From Paralithodes platypus (taxonomy: Eukaryota; Arthropoda; Malacostraca; Decapoda; Lithodidae): 64,000 nucleotides of DNA. The notes under the pieces were generated by a model. It was not told the origin of the DNA. It saw nothing but the letters and a program-made list of their open reading frames with translations, and made no database searches. The translations under genes and the position numbers were made by a program. Each line of letters begins with the position of its first letter. Position 1 is the stretch's first letter. Where the stretch lies: NCBI GenBank assembly GCA_032716605.1, contig CM064495.1, positions 25,265,760 to 25,329,759 on the forward strand, given 5' to 3'. This document shows positions 19,619 through 30,137 of this stretch, piece after piece.

Positions 19619-19820
19619 TCCGAGTAGTGTAAACAAGGCGGGCGGTGATCACAGCTGCTTCTCCCTCCTCTCCTGCTGCTGGATCTCGTCCTACAGGTTC
19701 ATACATATAAGCCTGAACACCACCAATATTCATCACTTGAGGTTCTTCACCATAATCACGGTTATCACCCTCAGTATTGGCAAACGAATCGGAACTACTG
19801 TCACTATCCTCCATTTCCAC
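19602..19820 (-). CDS. Candidate acidic coding exon, unrecognised
   Basis: The ATG at 19820 (minus) opens a Ser/Asp/Glu-rich start (MEMEDSDSSSDSFANTEG), then GGVQAYMYEPVG. The acidic start plus a YMYEP-type motif recalls N-termini of some uncharacterised animal and transposon-derived proteins. That is only an impression. No clear splice donor or downstream coding was seen. It could be a first exon left by a captured gene. Confidence 0.3.
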   Translation of the reverse strand: MEMEDSDSSSDSFANTEGDNRDYGEEPQVMNIGGVQAYMYEPVGRDPAAGEEGEAAVITARLVYTTRSRGGR

Positions 19821-20049
19821 CTGTCAGAAGAGCTTGTTGTGTTGCTGGGCATACGTCATCAGAGCGCTTAAACTCCGAATCCAGAAAAGTGTCACCCATA
19901 TCCTATTTTGGCCATTATATAAATAATTAAGCCATTGTAGCAGAAAATATTGCACCAAAAGCTATAGTGCACACTGCCGGTAATGATTGTGGAGGAAAAT
20001 AATAGCATGCACACCCACCTTTAAGACGATGGCATATTTTTAAAAATTC

Positions 20050-20732
20050 TTTTAAAAACCCCCGGGTACTCTAGGCCTTGCCTAAACAGTATAAAGACAG
20101 ACCCGGGTATCAGTAATTGACGGGTGATATTACAATGCCGGGTATCATGGCGGGGTTCATAGTATCATAATGACAAGCCAGGGTACCAAAAATTGATACC
20201 ACTATATCACACTGCCATATCAAATATAAAGACAGCCCCGGGTACAAGTAGGCTATGGCCGGTTACTCTGTCGGCTGTTAAGACGATGTCAGACCCGGGT
20301 ACCAATATTCCCCCGGGTACCAGTAACCTATAGCCGGTTACTCTGGCAGCCAGGCCCGGGCACCAGTAGAGCCCCGGGTACTCTAGGCCTTGTCTAAACA
20401 ATATAAAGACAGGCCCTGGTATCAGTAATTAACGGGTGATATTACAATGCCAAACAGATATTATTTTGCCGGGTACTCTAGGCTTTGTCATACTTTAATA
20501 AAGACAGACCGAGGTTGTTCACAGTATCATAATGACAGCCCCGGGTACAAATAATTGAGACGGCTATCTATTTGTACCGGTTAGGCCTACTCTAGGCTGT
20601 GGCATACCATAACAAGGACAAGTCCGGGTGCCAGTAATGGAAACAGATAGTATTTTGAGGACAAGCCCGGGTTGCAATGATGGAGGCAAATATTAATTTT
20701 ATCAGTTACCCTAGGCTTTGTCATTTTCTTAC
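20050..20732. repeat. CCCGGGTACC-type satellite
   Basis: Repeated units of CCGGGTACTCTAGGCCTTG, ATAAAGACAGACCCGGGTA, CCAGTAATT and GTGATATTACAATGCC are arranged irregularly. It directly abuts the 3' end of CR1-group LINE copy 2 at about 20733. Units with the same words lie at 5030-5625, 16560-16640 and 23300-23400. Confidence 0.75.
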
Positions 20733-23300
20733 AGTTTCTTACAGTTTCTTACAGTAGATCCTCTGGAAAAAGGCAAACTAGGCCTGTGTATCCAGCTCAG
20801 TACCAGTACTTGCACTGCTGCGGTCGTTCACGGTGTTGGCGGCGGCGGTAGCAGACGCAAATTTTTTACTATTCTGTATTTTTGTTTTATAATCAAACTT
20901 CAAATCTTGTCTTCCCCATGCTTTATCAAGATTACTCCCAAACTCCCTTATTGATTCGGAATCGACTACATACTGGGGCAGTGCGTTCCACTCATTTACC
21001 ACTCTATCACAAAATGAGTTCTTTGCCTTCTCAAGCCTATTTCTTTCTTTGTAAATTTTCTTAGAGTGTCCTCTCGTTCTTGTTCCCTCCCGCATCAAGA
21101 AGATACCCTCACACACATCCTCATCGTACTTTCCGGACACTATCTTAAAAGTCTCTATCATATCCCCTCTCTTTCTCCGATATGCCAGTGTCGGAAGCCC
21201 CAGTGTCCTCAACCTCTGCTCATAGCCCGCGTTCTTCAACGTTGGTACCAGCTTGCTAGCTCTCCTCTGCACTTTCTCCACTGCTTCTATATCCTTTACC
21301 ATATCTGGAGCCCACACCTGGTTCGCATATTCCAGGCGCATATTCCAGCGCTGTATAGAGATTCCTGAAGATTTCTTCGTCAAGTGACACAAATGTCCTC
21401 CTTATCAGCCCTACAATTCTATTGGCTTTGTTTATCTTTTCCGCTAAATGTTCTGAGAAATTTAACTTATTGTCTATCACTACTCCTATATCCTTTTCTG
21501 CATTCACTTCCTCCATCGCTTCATACATACTGTATCCTACCTTGTCTATCTTGCTTGTCCCAATCTGCATGTACAGTACTTGCATTTTTTTTGGATGAAA
21601 AGGCATTAACCAATGCTCAGACCATCCCTTCATGCCCTCCACATCTCCTTGAAGCAAACCCACATCTTCCTTACTCCTCACTCTTCTATACAGCTTAGTG
21701 TCATCCGCATACAGGTATACCTCACTTCCATTAGTTATAACTTCAGGTAAGTCGTTGATAAATATAATGAACAGCAGTGGTCCCAACACAGATCCCTGAG
21801 GTACCCCACTTGTAATTTCCCTCCACCCTGAGCCTATTCCATTCACCAGTACCCTCTGTCTCCGATCTTTCAGGAAGGCTTCTATCCATTTCACACATTT
21901 CTCCCCTATATTATAGCTTCTAACTTTCTCTATTAACCTTTTATGTGGGACCTTATCGAAGGCCTTCATAAAATCGCAATATACCACGTCTATTACATCA
22001 CCATCTTCTAGAATTTGCATCCAATCATCTACCACCTTAATTAGCTGTAGTACCGTCGACCTCCCCGGCAAGAATCCAAACTGTCTCCCACTGAAAAGTT
22101 GGTTTGACTTCATATGATCCATTATTCCTTCTCTAATTACCGTTTCCATTAGTTTACACACAACACTTGTCAAACTGACTGGTCTATAATTCCCTGGGTC
22201 ATTTCTCTTTCCCTTCTTAAATATAGCTGTTATGTTCACCTCTCTCCAGTCCATCGGGATTTGTCCTGTATTAAACGATACCTCAAATAACATTTTCAAT
22301 GGCTCTACTAACATCTCACCTCCTTCCTTTATGATTCTTGGGTGTATCCCATCCGGTCCCGGTGACTTACTTCTGTTCATTTTTTCTATAGCCCTTCTTA
22401 TTCTAGCATGGGAAAACTCTATTATTTCTAGTGCCGGTGCCTGTTTGATGGGAATAGTAGGCACTGCATCATCCGACTCCACTGTTAGTACCCCCCCAAA
22501 GTATTTCCCCAGCACCTCTGCTTTCTCCTTATCAGTCTCCGCTCTACTCCCATCATTCAACCCCCCTACCAGCTTGAGGATCCCTACTCTTCTTGTTAAC
22601 TTTTCCTGAATGTACTTCCAGAATATTTTTGGATTATCCTTCACATTTCTAGCAATCTCTCTCTCCCTCTCCTTTACCCCCCTCCTTGTTTCCCACCTTA
22701 TTTTATTGTTTATTTGTCTGCGTTCCAGATCCACTTCTTTAGCTTCTATACTAGACCCCCTGTTCTTTTTTAACAATTTTAATCTTTCCCACAATCATTT
22801 CTTTCTTCTAATCAATGTCCAAAGTTTTCTTTTCATTGGCAGTTCTGGGTTCGTTCTTTTCCTCAATTTTGTTTTATCCTTATATTCCCTTACTGGTACA
22901 CTTTTGGATACAGCATTCTCCAGTTTGACTCTAATTTTCCTCCACATTCCTTCAGCGTCTTCACCGTTCAAGTATTCCCCCCCAGTCAATTTCCAAACAC
23001 CGTCTCAGCAGCTCATAATCTGCTCTATCATACATGTATATTCTTCTATTATCCCTCTCTGATTGAATGTTACAACTAAAGCTTATACAGGCATGGTCAC
23101 TACGACCTATAGGGCTATCCACATTAACATGTTCCACTATATCCTCTTCATTGCTAAAAATCAAATCAAGTACACTCCCCTGCGTCCCATCTCTATATCT
23201 TGTCATCTCTACCATATGTTGCGTTAAAAAACAATCTCTCACTTTCTCTATAAACTTATTTTCCAGGCTACCCTGTCCCGCTTGAGTAGTACAATAGTCA
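20733..23300 (-). mobile_element. CR1-group LINE copy 2, longer but broken
   Basis: Same family and strand as the copy at 17855-19430, but extending 5' to the end of the endonuclease domain. Its 3' tail is a 10-mer repeat, CTGTAAGAAA on the element strand (about 20730-20752). It sits within the CCCGGGTACC satellite, with satellite on both sides (20050-20732 and 23300-23400). This suggests insertion into that repeat. The 5' truncation point is near 23300. Confidence 0.85.
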
Positions 23301-23389
23301 TACCATATTAGAGACAGGCCCGGGTACCAGTCATTAACACTACTATCAGAATTACGATAAATTCGAGAGCTTAAGTGCACCGGGTACAC
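20778..23389 (-). pseudogene. LINE endonuclease end plus reverse transcriptase, frameshifted
   Basis: Reading 5' to 3' on the minus strand, the endonuclease C-terminus comes first (VLDLIFSNEEDIVEHVNV, SPIGRSDHACISF with the SDH motif; 23300-22961). Then comes a linker (22989-22795) and RT from 22794 (MNRSKSPGPDGIHPRIIKEG, YCDFMKAFDKVPH, GVPQGSVLGPLLF, YLYADDTKLY). The C-terminal part is from 21392. Breaks occur at about 22980, 22795 and 21330, where GGCGCATATTCCAGCG replaces the intact sequence of copy 1. An extra CAGTAC near 21575 lengthens the protein by two residues. It is inactive. Confidence 0.85.
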
Positions 23390-23400
23390 TTTAGCCTCTA
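23300..23400. repeat. CCCGGGTACC-type satellite fragment
   Basis: CATACCATATTAGAGACAGG, CCCGGGTACCAGTCATTAA and CACCGGGTACACTTTAGCC match the satellite words at 20050-20732. They mark the other side of the LINE insertion. Endonuclease-like translation beyond 23300 is read-through into this repeat. Confidence 0.6.
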
Positions 23401-23657
23401 TGTTGCCAAGTATACAAATATATTAGTCTTAGCGTGTAATTAAGACTAGGCTATACCTGACTAAAAAATTACCGAGTAATTATATCCAGTGATACCGGTT
23501 AATAATTCACTAGGCTATTTCTTACATAAGCGGCAACTATAGTTTATTTAAAATAAACAATACAAGGGTAGTTCCTATTTTTGCCAAATTTAAGTAGGCC
23601 TAATAATTCCGGTATTATTCCCACTATGCAACATTGACTCCTTGGTATTTTTCACAG

Positions 23658-23836
23658 GCTCAGGCGAGCTGCTGCTTTACCACAGAAGAATCTTTTCAAC
23701 GATTAGAACGATCTCTTCCGGTCAAGTGATAACCACAACAGGAGCCGAGTAGTGTTCCAGGTTGGGAACTGTGGTGGACCTTGCCGTCCTCTCACCTGTT
23801 GTTCCCCTCGCTCGGCTAAAAACCCTATATTTTTAG
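23658..23836 (+). promoter_or_regulatory. Candidate spliced leader exon of DIRS copy 2
   Basis: The segment is bounded by an acceptor-like TTTTTCACAG (AG at 23656-23657) and a donor-like TTTTTAGGTGAGTT (GT at 23837-23838). The homologous stretch in copy 4 (45879-45941) is likewise bounded by CTTTGCAG and GGTGAGTCC. Splicing is inferred from these consensus sites only. Confidence 0.4.
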
Positions 23837-23921
23837 GTGAGTTCATTTTACAAAACACTAAACGTTTCCGGTTCACCGGCTAAGTGACTAAGTCACTAAT
23901 CATATATTTTTGTTAATAACC

Positions 23922-25990
23922 ATGACCCAAAAAACATTTATACCCTCGGTCACATGCAAACAAGTGTTATTAGCTGTGTGGGGTTCGGTAAAGTCTTACA
24001 TTTCAGGTACTTTAAACAAAATCTCCAGGTATTATGGATGTAAAGTATGTAAGCTTTTTAGAAATATCTTTTTCTAGAACCCCTAGCTCTTCCCCATCTC
24101 CTGACAAGAAAATGTCTGGATCTAGCAGGAAAAGACATAGGTCGGCCAGCTCAAAGTCTTCCAGTAAATAAACAGAAGAAAGTGAGCAAATCTCAAACTA
24201 AAAGGCGACCTTCTAAGTACCAAACTTCCCTGACTCAACTCGCAGTCATGATTTCAAAATCCTGCATTCTACACCACATACCCCCAGACTTTTGACATTG
24301 TCTAATGTGATCAGTAACCCTGCTAACCCTGTTACATCTAAAAACATAAATTACCTGTCTCATCTACTTCCTTGACTGATCCAAGTTCTGAGGGTGTCAG
24401 TCCCCCTCCACTTTCCCTAGTACAGTTAGCTGATACTATTGAACAGCAATTTGAATAAACCCAGTTGCTTGCTCCACCCACATTAATTCACCCTAAACTG
24501 ATTCAGGTGAATATTGAAGCTGAAGTACATAAACCCATACACTAATCACCTGTTCAGCCTTCTACAGACTTACCTGTTCGTTTAGATCCTTCTCTGGCAG
24601 CTCCAGACATTTTTGGTTACAGTACGATTGGGGCAATACGGAAAAAAGTACTTCCTAAGGATACCCCAGAACCTTTGGTCATAAGCAATGCTATGGTAGG
24701 GTGTTATGATTTGGAAACTGGTAACCATACTGAGGAGGGTTGGAGTGAGAATGAGTCCCATGGTTCTCCATTAGAACAAAGTTAAGAAGAGTTTTCTGAT
24801 ATAGTCCCTACTCAGAGCCCGCCTGGTGGCTTGTTTGGTGAACTTCAGGTATTTTCTTAAATCTATGCCTGAGTTGACAGACAAAATTGAACATAAATTT
24901 ACGTCTTTAGATAAGGCTATCCGAGATCTCCAAGTAGGTCTCTTGCTCCACCCATGTTACAACATGCCATACCAGACACAGTTCCACTGTCTCATGTACC
25001 CGTCCAGCCTAAACAACCTGCTCATGAAATGTTCAAGAAGCCTCCCCCTCTACTAATTGGTGAATCTCGATACTGGAAACAATTACCAGGGTAGCACCTA
25101 CTAATGCTGACACAGGTCATTCAGATTTGGTGCCAATACCAAATGAGTGGATTATTAAAATGGACGAGCTTAGGCATCTACGTACAAAAGATGCACAAGG
25201 CCGATTGCTGGACGTAATCATAAAACCCTTTCCATCTCTGTTGGATGCTAAGTACTTTACTTACACACAGACACCCACAGTGCCTTCAGGTAAGCGCTTC
25301 AAACCATGGTCTGATGTGAATAAGGCGGATGGACATAACGCCATTAAATCTCTCTAATCTCTCAAAGTCCGTAGGTTGCTCCAAAAAATAAAAATTGAGA
25401 ACAAAACTCCTATTTTGGAGGTACCCACTCTAAGTTATGGTCCATGGGCTTAATGGGTGACTGAGGCAGAGAAATTGGCCTTGTCTTGGGGTGATGCCCC
25501 CCCCCCTCAATAAACTCCCATTGGAGGATCACCAATTTGCCATTATGTATGTATATAACTCTGACTCTATTCCCCAGGAGTTCTGGGAATATCTCAGATC
25601 TCCAAAAAGAGTTTGTAAACCAGCTAGTGACCCCATGATTAATACACCTACCCCTGCACTGATTGACAAAGACTTTAGACTGCATCAAAAGAGCCCATAG
25701 GTTGCTGTCAAATTTTATCACACAGCAACAACGTGCACAAGCCATGAGGCAAGTAGCAGATTCTATCCCTGATCAAAACTCCAGGTCTTCACTTAATTTT
25801 ATCAGAAGAACTTCACGTGTTAATTCTCTGATGACCACTAGGGATGTCAATATTGCTATTTTTGAGGCAGCTAGAGCTAGACAGGATCCGCGCATCCAAT
25901 TGCCCAAGAATATGCCCAAAGATATTGCTACTCGAGTTCTCCTTTCACCTCTGTTCACATGTAGATTGATTCCCCAAAACGACCTGGAAT
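23922..25990 (+). pseudogene. DIRS copy 2 gag-like protein, degraded
   Basis: The ATG at 23922 begins MTQKTFIPSVTCKQVLLAVW, which aligns with ATQVLLNVWGEIRVYISSTL of copy 1. The Cys/His cluster that precedes this in copies 1 and 4 is not recognisable. Conserved central blocks survive: VPIPNEWIIKMDELRHLRTK (25130), PWSDVNKADGHNAIKSL (25310), FWEYLRSPKRVCKP (25580) and MRQVADSIPDQNSRSSL, EAARARQDPRIQLPKNMPKD (25740-25930). Stops interrupt it in several places. It is more diverged from copy 1 than the inverted fragment at 5626-6176. Confidence 0.8.
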
Positions 25991-26096
25991 AAGGTTCATG
26001 CTCTGTTGCTAAGACCTGAGATGGCTGCGTTTTAGGCAGTCTCTGCAAACAAGCTGAAACACCCTAGACAGTTCCACTCTCGTTCTCAATCACAGC

Positions 26097-27760
26097 GTGG
26101 AAAAGTTAGAGTCCAATTCCCCTCTCGTAAGCTTACTCCACAAACATCTCAGGCTCATAGGGGTAACTCATCAAACAGAGGACACTACCAGTCCAGAGGT
26201 CGGGGTGCACCAACATGCCCCCAAACACCAGAGACCACTTGGTCACCATCAACCCTCCATCCCTCACCAACCTGCCCAAAGTACAAGAAACTAAATTCTT
26301 CTGGAGGCTATCAACAGAGAACTGGTCCTACATCAGACAGGCCAGTTCAGGAAAAAATTTCCTTCATTGGCCTCAGAGATCTTGGGCAAAGAGGGTAGTA
26401 AAGAAGGTCCTTACATGGCTCGGGTTGGTAAAACCCCTCCCCAGAGCTCAGTCCAACAATGTTCAACTATCTCTAGAGTTAGAAACAGTAATAAACCAAA
26501 TGTTGACAGACAATGTTGTGACTTATGTACCAGAAGGCATACCAGTGTTTCTATCCCGCATGTTTCTCGTCCCAAAAAAGGGACAGGCTACCATTGCCAA
26601 GCACAAACATTGAGAGTCATGTAAATGTGGCAAAGTTGAGTTTCAGAGTAAATTTAGAGAAATCAAATCTCACTCCTATACAATCAGCAGAATGAGTAGG
26701 GTTAATCTGGGATACACAACTTCAGACTATAAACCAAAGTCCAACCAATGCCAAACGTTTTCAAGTAAACCTGTTCAGAGTATCGCATGCCAAGACTATA
26801 ACCAGGAAACTTTGGTAATCTCTGATAGGCTCTGTAAATTGGGTTCAAATTACAGGGCCCCTAGGCCTCCTCAGGTTGAAGAAACTAATCTGGCCAAGCA
26901 ACAAAGCTTTCCCTCTAACACCTCACAATTGCCCTCTCCCAAAGAGAATTCTACATCCCCTGTCGTTGTAGGTAAAATCTCAGGCAAAGGGAATCAGTGA
27001 CACATTGGTCAGATCCACCTCCCACTCGATGGGTGGACACAGGCGCCTCGAGTCTGATAGGATGGGGCTATCAGTCGACGAAAGGTCATCAGAATCACGA
27101 AATGGACAACATTAAGTCAGTGTCACGTCAGTGTCACATCAATGCCCAAGAGCTAGCAGTTCCTCTGTTTTTTCCCAGAGATCATGCGATGTCATTGACC
27201 TCCAGGTCAATTGCATCCTGGATGGACAACATGACCACTGTAATTTGCTTGAAGAAACAGGTTTCCACCCGTTTCAGGTTTCTCCAGGACCTCTCGGAAA
27301 ATATATTCTTTCTAGCCCAAAAAACATTCCATAATAGTCCATGCAACATATCTACCAGGGGTCTCCAATCTGTGGACAGATACTCTGTCCAAGGTAAAGA
27401 TTACCTCAGTGGAATGGGCTCTCAAACAAAGGGCATTCAACCACTTAATTCTGCCATTTTCACCTCAATAGATCTGTTTGCATCTCATAAATCAACGAAG
27501 CTCCAGTCTTACATATCTCGGAATCACATAACACGAGAAGGGGTCCCAAATGCCCTCACAGTGAATGGGAACAGGTGGACATAGATTTATGATGTGAGAA
27601 TCATTCATCACCTCAGGTCATTCCAGGTTAAAGTGGTCCTGGTTGCTCCAATATGGACTACTCAGGTGTGGCACACTCAGCTTACTCAGTGGTATAACAA
27701 ACCTCTGCAACTCCCCCTGCCCTATTTCCACTTGAAAGAAATTGGAAACCTGCAGACCTC
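26097..27760 (+). pseudogene. DIRS copy 2 reverse transcriptase-RNase H, palm deleted
   Basis: The N-terminal RT segment is recognisable (DNVVTYVPEGIPVFLSRMFL, VPKKG; about 26500-26585). It jumps directly to the RT C-terminal side (FRVNLEKSNLTP, WDTQLQTI, SLIGSVNWV; 26640-26840). Motifs A, B and C with the catalytic Asp residues are therefore gone. RNase H follows (WVDTGASSLIGWGY, HINAQELAVPLFF, SWMDNMTTVI; 27030-27250). The DIRS signature SIDLFASHKSTKLQSYISRN comes next (27465), then the segment VKVVLVAPIWTTQVWHTQLTQ (27630) thought to derive from an adenine methyltransferase. Many stops are present. Confidence 0.75.
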
Positions 27761-28690
27761 GCTCAATTGGGCTATGTGGTCATTCTCAAATCCAAGTGGC
27801 TACCGTCCTACGACAAGAAAGTCACAGATACGCTCACAAGTCAATACACAGCGTCCACTTTAAGACAGTATAGTTCACACTGGAAACAATTTACAACTTG
27901 GATTGTAGAGTCAGACCAGCAGACTCCATCGGTTGCTTTGTTGTTAAAGCACCTAAATTACTTATTTGAATTTTAAAAACTAGCAGTTAACACACTTATA
28001 AACCACGTATCGGCATAAAAGAACCCTTCTTTACGCTTACTGGTTTATCTTTACCCCAGAAAGACGAACAGGGTTTTATGAAGGCTTGTTTTAAACTCAG
28101 AGCCCCAAATCGTCAATTGCTTCCTCAATGGTCAATCTCGAAGGTCCTAACTTTGTCACAGTCTAGGTCTTATTCTGTGAAACCAAAAGATAGACAAAAA
28201 ACTTAAAAAAGTGTGTGTTTCTGATGACCCTGGCTACTGGCCATAGGGTCTCAGAATTGACAGCCATGGCAAGGTCTACTAACTGTCTACGTTTTGCCCC
28301 TAATAATGAATCTGTACATATTGCTCCTGCACCAGATTCATCGTAAAATGATCACCAGGAACATATCTTTACACCTTTCTCTATTCGTGCCTTGAAAAGA
28401 GGAAAGATACTCCACGCTCTATGCCCTGCTAAGGCACTATATACCTACTCTAAGTCTGGTATTCCTAGGTATAAGGCACAATTGTGGGTTTCTCCAGATG
28501 GTTCAATAAGGTTAGGAAAGAAATTGTTAGCATCCATTATTATAGATGTAATTAAGGAAGCAAAGCCTCAGTTGATGGCAAAAGCCCATGATATACACAT
28601 ATGGTCCACTACCATTAGATTTCCTCAATGGTTTTTCAGTGGAGGATATCACTCAGACGGCTTTTTGGTCCTCTAGCAATGCGTTCCTAG
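27760..28690 (+). pseudogene. DIRS copy 2 tyrosine recombinase, degraded
   Basis: The core-binding part reads YTASTLRQYSSHWKQFTTWI and VALLLKHLNYLFEF (27840-27975). The catalytic part has MTLATGHRVSELTAMARSTN (28225, with the first catalytic Arg) and KRGKILHALCPAKALYTY. It ends with AKAHDIHIWSTTIRFPQWFF (28580), where the HxxR Arg is lost. The Tyr-bearing end (AFWSSSNAFLARSLLVHLEK) shows Leu-Leu where DIRS usually has a Tyr. At least four frame breaks make it inactive. Confidence 0.75.
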
Positions 28691-28855
28691 CCAGAAGCTT
28701 GTTGGTACATCTGGAGAAGACCCAAATTACCATGCATAGAGTGGGGGCTGGAACATGCCCCCTGAGGCCAATAAGTATATGGATATATTTGTTCAATGTT
28801 TGTATTACCATTGTTGTAAGGTAATAGAAGGTGTGTCCTACCATCCACCTTAAAT

Positions 28856-28869
28856 GAAAAAGGAGGGGG
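28856..28869 (+). other. Purine/G-rich tract after the DIRS copy 2 recombinase
   Basis: AAAAAGGAGGGGG lies directly after the end of the recombinase region. It corresponds in position to the G tracts of the other three DIRS copies. Confidence 0.55.
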
Positions 28870-29228
28870 CGTGTTAAGTTCCATGACAGTTGGCAGGACA
28901 CACAATCCGGAATGGATAGCAGGAGTGTTATTACTGCACTAGATCTGTTACATAACAATATCTATATATTATTGCAACTATAAATGTGTAACTTTATTTT
29001 AATTTTAATTTTGTGATATACGATTACCAGTATTCACTCCTCAGTAGTTCTGTTTTTCTGAGATAAGGCTTCTTTAATGGTACCCGCCTTATACATCTTT
29101 TTCTTACTGCTATACTTTTATATTTAAAACACATGTCACAGTTTTCGTTTTTTTGGTCTTCCTAGTAAATTTTTGTTTTTTTAGCTTGATGAGCATATGA
29201 AGGTCCCTCCACCGGTCGTGATATTCTA

Positions 29229-29338
29229 GGCTCTTACGTCATTGACGTAAGGAGCCACCAATAAATTACGGTTTTGACAAACCGTAAGGGAAGGAAGGAA
29301 AAACTAATATTTATTGGTGGCTCCTGAAGTCAATGACG
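29229..29338 (+). mobile_element. DIRS copy 2 internal complementary region
   Basis: The first half (29229-29267, GGCTCTTACGTCATTGACG...) is the exact complement of the left terminus at 2270-2307. The second half (29268-29338, ACGGTTTTGACAAACCG...) is the near-exact complement of the right terminus at about 29660-29730. This joined mirror of both ends is the diagnostic DIRS internal complementary region. It is believed to template the ends during formation of the circular DNA intermediate. Confidence 0.85.
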
Positions 29339-29395
29339 ACAATTGCCCTCCCACCATCCCCTTCCCATACACATGCTCAACTTGATATATACATT

Positions 29396-29730
29396 AGAGA
29401 TCGCACCTGGGCAGGTGGGAGTGGCAGGCATGTTATGGGAAACAGAGGAAGATCGGCATGCGCGTAGGCGCGGTGTTCAAACTGTGTTAATTTTCTTATT
29501 TTTATTTTCTACTTTTCAGTGGCTCCGTCCCAATGACGTACCTTAGGAATGATTAAGGGGTACCCCCTAAGATGATCTTGGTTCTCGACCGTCGTGATCA
29601 AGGTTAACCCGGGCTCTGAGGAGCCCGGAACGAGGCCATATTATCATAGGCTCTTACGTCATTGACTTCAGGAGCCACCAATAAATATTAGTTTTACTTC
29701 CTTCCCTTACGGGTTGTCAAAACCGTATTG
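29396..29730 (+). mobile_element. DIRS copy 2 right inverted terminal repeat
   Basis: It is the reverse complement of the left-type repeat at 2270-2418 plus 2953-3097. The match runs from ATCGCACCTGGGCAGGTGGG through the GGTACCCCCTAAGATGATC block to GGAGCCACCAATAAATATTA. A right extension, CTTCCTTCCCTACGGGTTG-like with a hairpin (CTTACGGGTTGTCAAAACCG), ends it near 29730. It also shows the unoccupied TA site of the MITE at 2419-2952. Confidence 0.85.
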
Positions 29731-29749
29731 TCTGCATATAGGCATGTTA

Positions 29750-30072
29750 AAATCTTCCACTCTCTTCCCTCTGATTCCAGCCTAGCTGCTATACCCATTG
29801 ATCCCGCCCTACATTCTCTAAACACTCCGACAAAGGTATTTATTAAACAACCAAGGTGACATGACACATCTGTGTCTTACTCCTATATTGACCTCAAAAC
29901 TCTCACTTAACTTTTCTCCTACCTTCACATTTGCCATTGCATTCCTATACAAAGATTGTACTGTACTGTACTGCCATTGTCAACTTCCATCCCATATTCT
30001 GTTAACACATCCAAGATTGTACTGTCATTGTCAACTTTCATCCATTATTCTGTTAACACATCCCACAGGCCA
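29750..30072 (-). pseudogene. LINE reverse transcriptase fragment (motif B part)
   Basis: On the minus strand this reads GNVKVGEKLSESFEVNIGV, then RHRCVMSPWLFN, the motif-B region of an RTE/CR1-type LINE. It continues from 31870-31645 (motif A part). The two are separated by a + strand LINE inserted with the 12-bp duplication ATCCCACAGGCC (30061-30072 and 31633-31644). Across the junction the frame reads DKVDWEGLWDVL. Stops are present, so this is an old host copy. Confidence 0.7.
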
Positions 30073-30137
30073 ATTTAGTCCTAATGGCTGACAATGTGTA
30101 AGATGCTGAGGCCAAATTCATAAGATGGAGAGAGGGC

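Larger units (their letters stand above)
23658..29730 (+). mobile_element. DIRS copy 2 (leader to right terminal repeat)
   Basis: A DIRS1-type retrotransposon in order: leader, gag, RT (palm deleted), RNase H, methyltransferase-like segment, tyrosine recombinase, G tract, 3' untranslated region, internal complementary region and right terminal repeat. All reading frames carry many stops and frameshifts. Its left terminal repeat is not adjacent. The only matching left terminus in the window is at 2270-3097. DIRS elements use a tyrosine recombinase rather than an integrase to insert a circular DNA, without target duplication. Confidence 0.85.
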
